DNA of 64,000 bases from positions 6,262,001-6,326,000 of the forward strand of contig NZ_JAUSZD010000002.1 of assembly GCF_030817275.1 (NCBI RefSeq). The letters are read 5' to 3'. The translations under genes were made by a program, and so were the position numbers. Under the pieces are notes generated by a model. That model saw only the letters and a list, made by a program, of their open reading frames with translations. It did not search any database and was not told the DNA's origin. This document shows positions 53,940 through 64,000 of the stretch, piece by piece. How positions within the stretch are numbered: position 1 is the stretch's first letter; each line of letters begins with the position of its first letter. The stretch comes from Paenibacillus sp. V4I7. Lineage in GTDB: Bacteria > Bacillota > Bacilli > Paenibacillales > NBRC-103111.

Positions 53940-55604
53940 TTAATACGTTGCCCCTTGCAAGAACTTCACTCGTTCACCCATTGGCGGAATCTCGTTGCCT
54001 TCCACGATAACTTCAACAACCACAGGACCTCCGTGAGAAAGCCACTCTTGCACATGCTCTCCCTGTAGTTGATCCAGAGATCTAACCTCGGCATGACGCA
54101 AGCCAAGCGATTGGGCGACACCCGCAATACTAACTCTCTCTTGCGAGAAGTCTTCCAGACATCTTTTGTACTGCAGCATGTGACCATGATAAACCATCCC
54201 GAGACGGGCATTGTTAATGACGACAAATAGAATCGGAAGATTATATTCCTTAGCGGTTAGTACTTCGAGACCATGCATGAAGAAACAGCCATCGCCTGTA
54301 ATACAGATCGTCGGTCGAGTCGGCTCCGCTAACTGTGCTCCTAGTGATCCTCCGATTCCAGAGCCCATGCCTCCGAAATTGATATCAATATCGAACTCTT
54401 GCCCGCTCTCGATCAATAAGTTTTGGATCGAATAGGTCATGAATTCACCGATATCTAGGAAGAATCGAGCATTTTTCGGTGCTGTCGCACTAAGACGACG
54501 GATTGCCGCCAACGTATTCCATTTCTCTTCGACCTGCTCCTGTTCGGATGCCGCTGCTGCTTCGGCTAGCCCTTGAAATGCCTCGCTTGCATATGATCTA
54601 TCTTGTCCATCAGCCGAAAGCTGATCTAATAATTCCGCAATGACAAGCTTGATTTCACCATGTACAGGATATTGGGTATCGTAGCACTTTCCTAACTCAC
54701 TTTGATCGTAATCGATGTGAATGAGCTCTCTATTGGTAACCAATCGCTGTTCCCAGTTACTTGTTGCTAGCTCACCTAAGCTTGAACCGATGATCAGAAG
54801 TACCTCATGATCGTTACCGTTCAAATACTCACTCGCTTTGATATTCGCTGATAAGCCATATATCCCTAAGGAAAGCGGGTGATTTTCGGGAAAAGCTCCC
54901 TTACCGCGTGGCGTTGTTGCCACTTTCCACTCAAGTGTTTCAGCCAACTGTACGATACTGTCAGAGGATGCTTTAGCGCCATTACCCAGCAGAATCGCTC
55001 CACGTAGACCAGCTGCTTTGATCCGCTCAGCAGCCGCCTGTGCTGCTACCAAATCCATCGTTGGCGGCTGTTCTGGAGGTAACACTGGAAGCTCTCTTAC
55101 GCCAATATCCGTCATTTGGATATCAATAGGAATCGCCAAATGCACAGGACCTGGCACGCCGCTAATCGCTGTGTGATAGGCCTCTGCCAGAATCTCTGGC
55201 AGTTGATTAGGGTCTAGAACCGTTCGGCTCATCTTCGTAATCGATGCAAAGATCGGCTCAGCATACAGCTCTTGCGCGCCCCCCTTGCCCATTTTACCAG
55301 ATGGCACTGAGCCTGTGATGAATATAACAGGAAGCTTCTGCTTCCAAGCATTCGCAGCCGGAGTCACGAGGTTCGTCGCTCCCGGTCCGCTAGATGCCAC
55401 GCAAATCGATGGAAGTCCGGTAATTCTCGTATAAGCACCTGCCATGTAGCCGGAGCTGTTCTCATGCTTAGCTACAATCGGCTTAAGCTCAGGAATGTCC
55501 AAAAGGGCGTCATAGATCGCATTGATTGAGCCTGCTGGAATACCGAACACATATCGCACACCTTGCTGCACTAAAAATCTCAATCCTACTTCAATCGCCC
55601 GCAT
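53940..55604 (-). CDS. thiamine-diphosphate enzyme, acetolactate-synthase-like
   Basis: This 554-aa enzyme has three ThDP-family domains: an N-terminal pyrimidine-binding domain with the catalytic Glu in AKHENSSGYMAGAYTR and SGPGATNL, a middle domain (GAILLGNGAKASSDS), and a C-terminal ThDP domain with GDGCFFMHGLEVLTAKEYNL and NNARLGM. It is related to acetolactate synthase, pyruvate oxidase and similar decarboxylases; no small subunit (ilvN) is adjacent and the substrate is not clear. It starts 5 nt after the kinase stop, with GGGGAGGAG partly inside the kinase gene, so it belongs to a signalling operon, which is unusual. Confidence 0.88.
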   Translation of the reverse strand: MRAIEVGLRFLVQQGVRYVFGIPAGSINAIYDALLDIPELKPIVAKHENSSGYMAGAYTRITGLPSICVASSGPGATNLVTPAANAWKQKLPVIFITGSVPSGKMGKGGAQELYAEPIFASITKMSRTVLDPNQLPEILAEAYHTAISGVPGPVHLAIPIDIQMTDIGVRELPVLPPEQPPTMDLVAAQAAAERIKAAGLRGAILLGNGAKASSDSIVQLAETLEWKVATTPRGKGAFPENHPLSLGIYGLSANIKASEYLNGNDHEVLLIIGSSLGELATSNWEQRLVTNRELIHIDYDQSELGKCYDTQYPVHGEIKLVIAELLDQLSADGQDRSYASEAFQGLAEAAAASEQEQVEEKWNTLAAIRRLSATAPKNARFFLDIGEFMTYSIQNLLIESGQEFDIDINFGGMGSGIGGSLGAQLAEPTRPTICITGDGCFFMHGLEVLTAKEYNLPILFVVINNARLGMVYHGHMLQYKRCLEDFSQERVSIAGVAQSLGLRHAEVRSLDQLQGEHVQEWLSHGGPVVVEVIVEGNEIPPMGERVKFLQGATY

Positions 55605-55609
55605 ATTGG

Positions 55610-57403
55610 TTACTCCTCCCCTTTAGGTAAAGTAAATTTGAATACCGAACCTTGCCCTTCGGTACTTTCGAACCAAATCCGACCGCCATGCAGTTCGATA
55701 AGCTGTTTTGAAATCGCAAGACCTAAGCCTGTCCCATTAATTTGATTATTGGCTTGATAGAATTTCGTGAAAATGTTTTTCTGCTTTTCATAAGGAATAC
55801 CGATACCACTATCATGTACTTCAACCGTAAGTACCGTTTCTTCGAAAATCGATTTAATGGTAATCACACCCATAGGAGGTGTAAATTTAATCGCATTGGA
55901 AAGTAAATTCAATAAAATTTGCAGAATGCGTTGTTTATCGACGCTTACAATCGTATCCGTTTCTGCGTCAGATTCAACAACCAGAATTAGTTTCTTCTTA
56001 TTGATCAAAGACTGCACAATATGGACGGATTCCTTGATGATTTCTTTGAAATCAGCTTCGGTATACACCAATTCAAATTTACCGTTCTCCATTTTAGCGA
56101 AATCCAGCAATTCATTCACTTGATCCAGCAAACGCTCGATCGACTTGGACGCAATATCTAGTAAATCCTTCTGCGAATCGTTAAGGCCACCGAGAATTCC
56201 CTTGCTAAGGATGTCTACAGATCCTTTAACCGCTGTAATCGGCGTACGCAGCTCATGCGAAAGTGTCGCGATGAAATCGCTTTTTAACTCATTCAGATGC
56301 TCTAGCTCTCGTACTAGACCCTCTAGCTTGAAGTTAGCATGCTGCAGCTCTATGGAACGCTCATTGACGGAGTGATCCAAAGTCTCCGTATGCTGGGCAT
56401 TTGAAAGAGCGGTAGCTGTAGCATCAGAAATCGATTGGCAGAATTCCAGTATGCTTGCTTCATACTTCCTTGGTTTCCCGATAGATGGAATCGCAACGAC
56501 ACCGTAAACGGAACCTTTCGCCACAAGCGGAAACACCATAATACTCCGGATATCAAAAGAGACGAACGCTTTATGATTAGGCCGCGGATCCGCATACACA
56601 TCCTCGATTGCCGCGGATTTCTTCTGAGTAATGACCTCATACAAAAGGCGGTCATTTTCAATGGTTAACTTGACTTCTCTATGCTTAACTTTCCATTCGT
56701 CAACCGTTACATTCTCAGAAGACAATTGGTAGGGTTCAATGGTATGCTCTTTTTCGTTATATAGATGAATACCGATATCCTTAGACCCACTGGCTTTACG
56801 CATGTAGTGGAAAAAAGTGTTCAGTACATCTTTGACCGACAATGACTCCGATAATGCTTTCGTCGCGTCAAGAAGAAGCTGCTGCTTCTCCATCAGAAGC
56901 TGCCGTTGTTCGAACATGCGAATGTTGCGAATCGCCACACTTGCCATGTTAACAAAAGCTTCTGTAACTTCCATCTGCTCTTGGGTAATATTCATCGGTT
57001 TTCCGAAATCGTGAACGAAAACAAGGCCAAACACGTCATTTTCTACAATGACGGGAATCCCTAGAATCGATTTAATTTTTAACAATTGTCTCTTGGATTG
57101 ATCCAATCTCAGGTCAATACTCGTATCCGAGATATAGTCGCTAGCTTGGTTGCGCAAAATATCCCTGACAAACTCATCTTCTCTGGGATCAATGAGCAGC
57201 TCCGTTATATCCACGGGCAATTTATTGCCTTTATATCCCTGAAAAGTACCATCCGGCTGTTTCAAGAAAAAACCAACAAGATCTGCTTGAGTAATCTCTC
57301 CTGCTATCGCGTCAACGAACACTTGCAGGATTTCTGACATTTCAAACTGAGAATTAATGACCTTCGTCATTTGAAATAATTTTTGAAAACTTTTCAATTC
57401 CAT
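55610..57403 (-). CDS. cytoplasmic GAF-domain sensor histidine kinase
   Basis: This is a soluble kinase of about 597 aa with two GAF domains (residues about 20-170 and 190-340), a short coiled coil, HisKA with DFIATLSHELRTPITAVKG (phospho-His about 380), and HATPase_c (LLNLLSNAIKFTPP, DSGIGIPYEKQ, GTGLGLAISKQL). It has no membrane segment, so it senses a cytoplasmic signal. I chose the ATG at 57403, 7 nt after GGTGGGG, over the ATG 6 nt earlier. The likely partner is the REC-GGDEF protein encoded immediately upstream. Confidence 0.92.
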   Translation of the reverse strand: MELKSFQKLFQMTKVINSQFEMSEILQVFVDAIAGEITQADLVGFFLKQPDGTFQGYKGNKLPVDITELLIDPREDEFVRDILRNQASDYISDTSIDLRLDQSKRQLLKIKSILGIPVIVENDVFGLVFVHDFGKPMNITQEQMEVTEAFVNMASVAIRNIRMFEQRQLLMEKQQLLLDATKALSESLSVKDVLNTFFHYMRKASGSKDIGIHLYNEKEHTIEPYQLSSENVTVDEWKVKHREVKLTIENDRLLYEVITQKKSAAIEDVYADPRPNHKAFVSFDIRSIMVFPLVAKGSVYGVVAIPSIGKPRKYEASILEFCQSISDATATALSNAQHTETLDHSVNERSIELQHANFKLEGLVRELEHLNELKSDFIATLSHELRTPITAVKGSVDILSKGILGGLNDSQKDLLDIASKSIERLLDQVNELLDFAKMENGKFELVYTEADFKEIIKESVHIVQSLINKKKLILVVESDAETDTIVSVDKQRILQILLNLLSNAIKFTPPMGVITIKSIFEETVLTVEVHDSGIGIPYEKQKNIFTKFYQANNQINGTGLGLAISKQLIELHGGRIWFESTEGQGSVFKFTLPKGEE

Positions 57404-57430
57404 GACCATGCCCCACCCATTCCCCTTTTA

Positions 57431-58321
57431 TTAGCGAATCTTTATTTGATGTCTTCCATTATTCTTGGCCCCAATAAGTGCAGAATCAGCTTGCATAATG
57501 ATTTGATCGAACGAGGTAGGGTCGAAATTATTCGTCAACCCTATGCTCACTGAGAATTCCTGTGATATATGCGGTGCCAGGCTAACCTTTAAACCGTCGA
57601 CAGCCTTAATAATGCTATCTGCAATCTCTACACTGTTCGCTTCATTTTGGAGTAAGACCAAGAACTCATCCCCGCCATACCGAAAGGCTAGATCATGCTC
57701 GCAAGAGATTTTTGACGATATGATCGTTGCAACTTCTCTCAAGACTTGATCCCCAACCAAATGACCATAGTTATCATTAATGTCCTTAAAATAATCCATA
57801 TCGACCATCATAGCGGCTTGAAATTGCTTGGTTCCCTCTTTGATCATCCGAATGGTAATATCCAAGTATGCTCGATTATATAAACCAGTTAGCGCATCCA
57901 CATACACCAATTTTGCTAATTGTTTATTGTCTTTCATCAAATTTTTAACCTTCGCTTTTTGGTGGAGGGCAATTTCAACCTTTCGTTCCAGCACATCCAG
58001 ATCAAATGGCTTGGTCAAATAATCAATAGCTCCTAATCGAAGTCCTTGTAAAATGTCTTCTTTCTGTGCATTTGCAGATAAGAAAATAATCGGGATATCA
58101 AAGTCGCTATCGGCTATTAATTGTTTGCATATTTCAAATCCAGTCACTTCAGGCATCATCACATCAAGTAAAATAAGATCAGGTGCCGTCTCTTTGACCA
58201 TGGAGAATGCTTCTTTACCATCCTCAACCGTGATGATTTCATAATGTAACGAATTTAAAAATATACGAAGTATATTTAAATTATGGGGTTCGTCATCGAC
58301 GATAAGAATGCGACATTTCAT
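57431..58321 (-). CDS. response regulator with GGDEF diguanylate cyclase domain
   Basis: This 296-aa protein has an N-terminal receiver (ILIVDDEPHNLNIL, LILLDVMMPEVTGFEI with phospho-Asp, FLSANAQKED, DYLTKPFDLDVLE) and a C-terminal GGDEF domain (VYVDALTGLYNRAYLD, RYGGDEFLVLLQ), with the intact active-site motif for making c-di-GMP. No RxxD inhibitory site is obvious. The frame extends 18 codons further to an ATG overlapping the previous gene's stop, but the receiver fold starts at the Met at 58321. It is predicted to be switched by the adjacent GAF kinase. Confidence 0.9.
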   Translation of the reverse strand: MKCRILIVDDEPHNLNILRIFLNSLHYEIITVEDGKEAFSMVKETAPDLILLDVMMPEVTGFEICKQLIADSDFDIPIIFLSANAQKEDILQGLRLGAIDYLTKPFDLDVLERKVEIALHQKAKVKNLMKDNKQLAKLVYVDALTGLYNRAYLDITIRMIKEGTKQFQAAMMVDMDYFKDINDNYGHLVGDQVLREVATIISSKISCEHDLAFRYGGDEFLVLLQNEANSVEIADSIIKAVDGLKVSLAPHISQEFSVSIGLTNNFDPTSFDQIIMQADSALIGAKNNGRHQIKIR

Positions 58322-58367
58322 TAATCTATCCCAGCTTTCATTACTAAAATAGTTGCATGTTGACTTA

Positions 58368-59405
58368 TTATCCATTCATTTGCATTTGCTCATCGATGAT
58401 ACTTAAGAAAAGCCGCACTAATTCGTCATCAAACTGTTTGCCTGCGTGAATTAGAAGTTGTTCCCTGACTTCATGCACGTGCAGCGAATCTCGGTATACT
58501 CTCGTAGAAGTCATCGCATCAAATGCATCTGCAATACTTACAATGCGGACAAGCAAAGGAATCTCTTCACCTTGCAGATTGTCTGGATATCCTCTCCCAT
58601 CCATACGTTCATGATGCCATTTTACAATAGGCAGAAGATGCTCAACATCCGGTAAATCTTTTAGCAGCTCATAGCCAATTACAGGATGCTGGCGAATGAC
58701 GTTAAATTCTTCATCAGATAACCGCCCAGGTTTCATCAGAATATGATCGGGAATTGCTATTTTACCAATGTCATGCAAAAGAGCCCCTAATTTCAGACGT
58801 TCCAGTTCGGCCTCACTTACCCCCGCTTTCGCTCCAAGCAAAGTAGAGTAGAAAGCAACATTATAACAGTGATCGACCGTGAAGCTATCTTTAACCCTCA
58901 ATGTATTAAAAAGATTTTCGTAAGCTTTCTGTTTCAGCACTTGTCTCCGGAATTGAATCTTTTTAATCAATTGTTCCATATGCAGTTTAATGAGGTTGCA
59001 CAGATGCAATTGATCCTCCGTAAGTTGAATATCCGAAGGAAATGAGAATAATAATGCCCCGTAAGAAGGACCATGCTTTATATGAAAACCGTAAATACAC
59101 TCGTATTTACTCATTATAAGATAATTTTTCAAATGACTTTCTGCCTTATGTACTGATAAACGTATGCCATCGGGATTTCGGAAAAAAAACTGCGTATGGA
59201 GCACAATTTGTTGTAACTGGTCCATGACTGCCGTACTAATATTAACCGAATAAGATGCTGGGGTGCTCTGATGTTTCTCGTCTATAAGGAAGAGAGAGAT
59301 ATGTTCGCAGCCAATTGTTTTCTTGGCGATATCACTCAATTGTCCGATCGATTCGAAGATGGAATCAGAATTTATCACATTTTTAAAAAACAATGAATTC
59401 TGCAT
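58368..59405 (-). CDS. GAF plus HD-GYP domain phosphodiesterase
   Basis: This 345-aa cytoplasmic protein has an N-terminal GAF-like region (residues about 15-160) and a C-terminal HD-GYP domain with HDIGK, VKWHHERMDGRGYP and AIADAFDAMT-like SIADAFDAMTS. HD-GYP enzymes hydrolyse c-di-GMP. I chose the ATG at 59405, where AGAGGT is 6 nt upstream. It is the first gene of the operon, followed by the REC-GGDEF, GAF kinase and ThDP enzyme genes, giving both synthesis and breakdown of the second messenger in one unit. Confidence 0.92.
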   Translation of the reverse strand: MQNSLFFKNVINSDSIFESIGQLSDIAKKTIGCEHISLFLIDEKHQSTPASYSVNISTAVMDQLQQIVLHTQFFFRNPDGIRLSVHKAESHLKNYLIMSKYECIYGFHIKHGPSYGALLFSFPSDIQLTEDQLHLCNLIKLHMEQLIKKIQFRRQVLKQKAYENLFNTLRVKDSFTVDHCYNVAFYSTLLGAKAGVSEAELERLKLGALLHDIGKIAIPDHILMKPGRLSDEEFNVIRQHPVIGYELLKDLPDVEHLLPIVKWHHERMDGRGYPDNLQGEEIPLLVRIVSIADAFDAMTSTRVYRDSLHVHEVREQLLIHAGKQFDDELVRLFLSIIDEQMQMNG

Positions 59406-59615
59406 AGATGTACCTCTTATTCTTCTCAAATAAACTTCCCCAACTATTAATTAGTACTAGTTCTTCTTAATAAGGAGATTCTCCTCTATTATAAATAAAA
59501 ACTTCCATTATTTTAATGTTTTTTTACTCAAATCGATATATATTTACTCACTTTTGTTAATTTCTTGGATTATTATCCCGATTTCTGTCAGATAACTTAC
59601 GTATGTCCCGCAAAA

Positions 59616-59656
59616 AGGAAATAGGCCAGCTCATTTCTACTGAAATAAGCTGACCT
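59616..59656 (-). terminator. terminator after the 62-aa gene
   Basis: AGGTCAGCTTATTTC and GAAATGAGCTGGCCT pair (minus strand), followed by a T-rich tail ATTTCCTTTTT. Confidence 0.75.
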
Positions 59657-59673
59657 TTTCTAGTTATAAAGAT

Positions 59674-59862
59674 CTAGTTAAGTGACATCATAGGTTCAAT
59701 AAGTGATAACAAGAGCTGTGTGTCCTCTTTACTAATTTGGGAGAAGGGGTTGGACGGATTGTTGAGAGTTAATAGAATCTGCTCAATGTCGATTACTGTA
59801 GATTCTGTAAAGTATTCATGCTTAAGCGCATTTTGTACCTGATAAGGCGAAATAATTGTCAT
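59674..59862 (-). CDS. small hypothetical protein (62 aa)
   Basis: This soluble, acidic, helix-rich 62-aa protein has no known motif (SPYQVQNALKHEYF, NPSNPFSQISKED). AGAGG lies only 2-3 nt before the ATG, which is short spacing. A strong terminator follows directly, which supports expression. It is encoded between the HD-GYP operon and the tRNA cluster. Family not recognised. Confidence 0.55.
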   Translation of the reverse strand: MTIISPYQVQNALKHEYFTESTVIDIEQILLTLNNPSNPFSQISKEDTQLLLSLIEPMMSLN

Positions 59863-60224
59863 TTCCTCTATTTTCTAGGTAAAAATAACCTCGATGTCAA
59901 CTGCGACTGCGGCCGGAAGCAATCTTGGACCATTATTCGGAGGCGTACTGAGTCACTGGGAGCACAAGGGAGTGCTTCATGAGCATTGCTTGGAGCGGCT
60001 ATTTGTATGAAGGTTAATAGCGTTAAGGAAATGAAACAGACATTTTCAGGGTAGATGAAGGCGATCAAGGATTGCTCTCAAGCTATCGAGTTTTTTAATA
60101 CATATTAATGAAAGCCTCTTTCTCGGGCGAACTTCAGTCTGAGGAAGGGATCATTGACGAAATAATTAATAAAGTAATACATCATCAAGTCAATTAATCG
60201 TATCGGTTAACTGTATGAAAACAC
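59863..60224. other. intergenic region, no feature seen
   Basis: No convincing coding frame. One 29-codon plus-strand frame begins near 60110 (MKASFSGELQSEEGIIDEII) but lacks a ribosome site. Confidence 0.5.
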
Positions 60225-60270
60225 AAAAAAGCATAATCTAGCAGTGAACTCACTACTAAATTATGCTTTT
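60225..60270 (-). terminator. terminator of the rRNA-tRNA operon
   Basis: On minus AAGCATAATTTAGTAGTGA pairs with its complement around a four-base loop, followed by six T. It lies directly after tRNA-Pro. Confidence 0.85.
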
Positions 60271-60277
60271 ACTAGGA

Positions 60278-60351
60278 TCGGGACGACACGATTTGAACAT
60301 GCGACCCCCTGCTCCCAAAGCAGGTGCTCTACCAAGCTGAGCTACGTCCCG
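60278..60351 (-). tRNA. tRNA-Pro (TGG)
   Basis: Cloverleaf with acceptor CGGGACG/CGTCCCG, anticodon loop CTTTGGGA with TGG, and T-arm GTTCAAATC. CCA is not encoded. Confidence 0.95.
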
Positions 60352-60378
60352 AAGTAATGTATTTCTAATAAAAAATGG

Positions 60379-60452
60379 CGCGCCCTGAGAGATTCGAACT
60401 CCCGACCTTTTGATTCGTAGTCAAATACTCTATCCAGCTGAGCTAAGGGCGC
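60379..60452 (-). tRNA. tRNA-Arg (ACG)
   Basis: Acceptor GCGCCCT/AGGGCGC, anticodon loop CTACGAA with ACG (read as inosine-CG), and T-arm GTTCGAATC. Confidence 0.95.
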
Positions 60453-60464
60453 TTAATTAAATGG

Positions 60465-60536
60465 AGCGGAAGACGGGGATCGAACCCGCGACCCTCGCCT
60501 TGGCAAGGCGATGCTCTACCGCTGAGCCACTTCCGC
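60465..60536 (-). tRNA. tRNA-Gly (GCC)
   Basis: Acceptor GCGGAAG/CTTCCGC, anticodon stem CGCCT with loop TGCCAA and GCC anticodon, and T-arm GTTCGATCC. Confidence 0.95.
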
Positions 60537-60578
60537 ATAGGGATCCCCAAGCCGTAAGTACGACTTGGGGATGATTGA

Positions 60579-60658
60579 TGCGCGTAGAGGGACTTGAACC
60601 CCCACGGTCGCCCGCTAGATCCTAAGTCTAGTGCGTCTGCCAATTCCGCCATACGCGC
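60579..60658 (-). tRNA. tRNA-Leu (TAG)
   Basis: Acceptor GCGCGTA/TACGCGC, anticodon stem CTAGA/TCTAG with loop CTTAGGA (TAG), and a class II variable arm. A hairpin (60541-60572) separates it from tRNA-Gly. Confidence 0.93.
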
Positions 60659-60677
60659 ATGCTGTAAATAAGGCAAG

Positions 60678-60750
60678 TGAGTCATGTAGGATTCGAACCT
60701 ACGACACCCTGATTAAAAGTCAGGTGCTCTACCAACTGAGCTAATGACTC
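60678..60750 (-). tRNA. tRNA-Lys (TTT)
   Basis: Acceptor GAGTCAT/ATGACTC, anticodon stem CCTGA with loop CTTTTAA (TTT), and T-arm GTTCGAATC. Confidence 0.95.
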
Positions 60751-60755
60751 GCATC

Positions 60756-60834
<79 letters not shown>

Positions 60835-60884
60835 TCATAGTTAGATGTGATCCCTACATTGTTACTAATACCCTTGCGGGTACT

Positions 60885-61001
60885 GCTTGGCAACGTTCTA
60901 CTCTCCCAGAACCCTGCGGTTCAAGTACCATCGACGCTGGAGGGCTTAACGGTCGTGTTCGAGATGGGAACGCGTGGGTCCCCTCCGCCATCATCACCAA
61001 A
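60885..61001 (-). rRNA. rrf: 5S ribosomal RNA
   Basis: About 117 nt beginning TTTGGTGATGATGGCGGAGG and ending in AGAACGTTGCCAAGC on the minus strand, with conserved CCCATCTCGAACACG. It lies between the 23S and the tRNA cluster. Confidence 0.93.
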
Positions 61002-61071
61002 CAGTCAAAGCGTGTTTGCGCCTTGAAAACTAGATACGAAACTTGCGTAAAGTTAGAATTTTAGGTTTATT

Positions 61072-63986
<2,915 letters not shown>

Positions 63987-64000
63987 ATTTATAGGGACCT

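Noticed and set aside
60443-60685. Open frame over the tRNA cluster, starting MTHLPYLQHARMAELADALD
   Set aside because: It is a well-known translation artefact of tRNA-Leu, tRNA-Gly and neighbours; the DNA folds as tRNAs.

Overview
The window looks like a chromosomal segment of a low-to-mid GC, Gram-positive, spore-former-type bacterium, most likely Paenibacillus or a close relative. Support comes from strong AGGAGG ribosome binding sites, an SLH-anchored exoenzyme, two sugar ABC transporters each encoded next to YesM/YesN-type two-component genes, an AraR-controlled araBDA operon, an HprK-like protein, GerR-free housekeeping genes of Bacillus type, and a Bacillus-style rRNA operon followed by a tRNA cluster. 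The genus is inferred from gene content only.

Layout. 1-14440: scattered metabolic and envelope genes (SLH 5'-nucleotidase, large hybrid histidine kinase, hisC, mscL, a copZ/lipoprotein/SDR operon behind a CsoR-like operator, add, an AlkD-type glycosylase, a HAD phosphatase, and a fatty-acid cluster whose first gene, an acyl-CoA synthetase, is a relic). 14972-21642: a minus-strand sugar uptake unit (YesM kinase, YesN regulator, binding lipoprotein, two permeases, no ATPase). 21806-24525: an in-frame fusion of a YheO/DauR-type regulator to a D-threonine aldolase/D-serine dehydratase-like enzyme, followed by a RidA-family gene. 24619-26300: a complete IS4-type insertion sequence beside a frameshifted relic. 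26788-32021: araA, araD, araB with divergent araR and AraR operators inside both promoters. 32037-32345: rlmH relic. 32848-43117: YesN, YesM, sugar-binding sensor lipoprotein, mglB, mglA, mglC and a chemoreceptor, all on the minus strand. 43740-47193: MoxR-DUF58-DUF4129 operon. 47873-53790: small zinc-ribbon protein, HprK paralogue, a frameshifted secreted protein, a class A penicillin-binding protein, an aldo/keto reductase. 53940-59405: a signalling operon HD-GYP, REC-GGDEF, GAF histidine kinase, then a thiamine-diphosphate enzyme. 60278-63986: tRNA-Pro, Arg, Gly, Leu, Lys, fMet, 5S and a complete 23S rRNA, all transcribed to the left.

What stands out: (1) several different families of short intergenic palindromes or near-palindromes, each present as arrays of 2-4 units spaced about 50-60 nt (14471-14665, 23731-23917, 32371-32562, 32732-32806, 43537-43667), plus a 39-bp tandem repeat at 43315-43480; (2) the regulator-enzyme fusion at 21806; (3) an HprK-like protein with a changed signature; (4) a c-di-GMP synthesis/breakdown operon that carries a ThDP enzyme; (5) a binding-protein/kinase/regulator set ahead of mglBAC; (6) at least four decayed genes (acyl-CoA synthetase, rlmH, an unknown gene next to the IS element, and a secreted protein with one frameshift).
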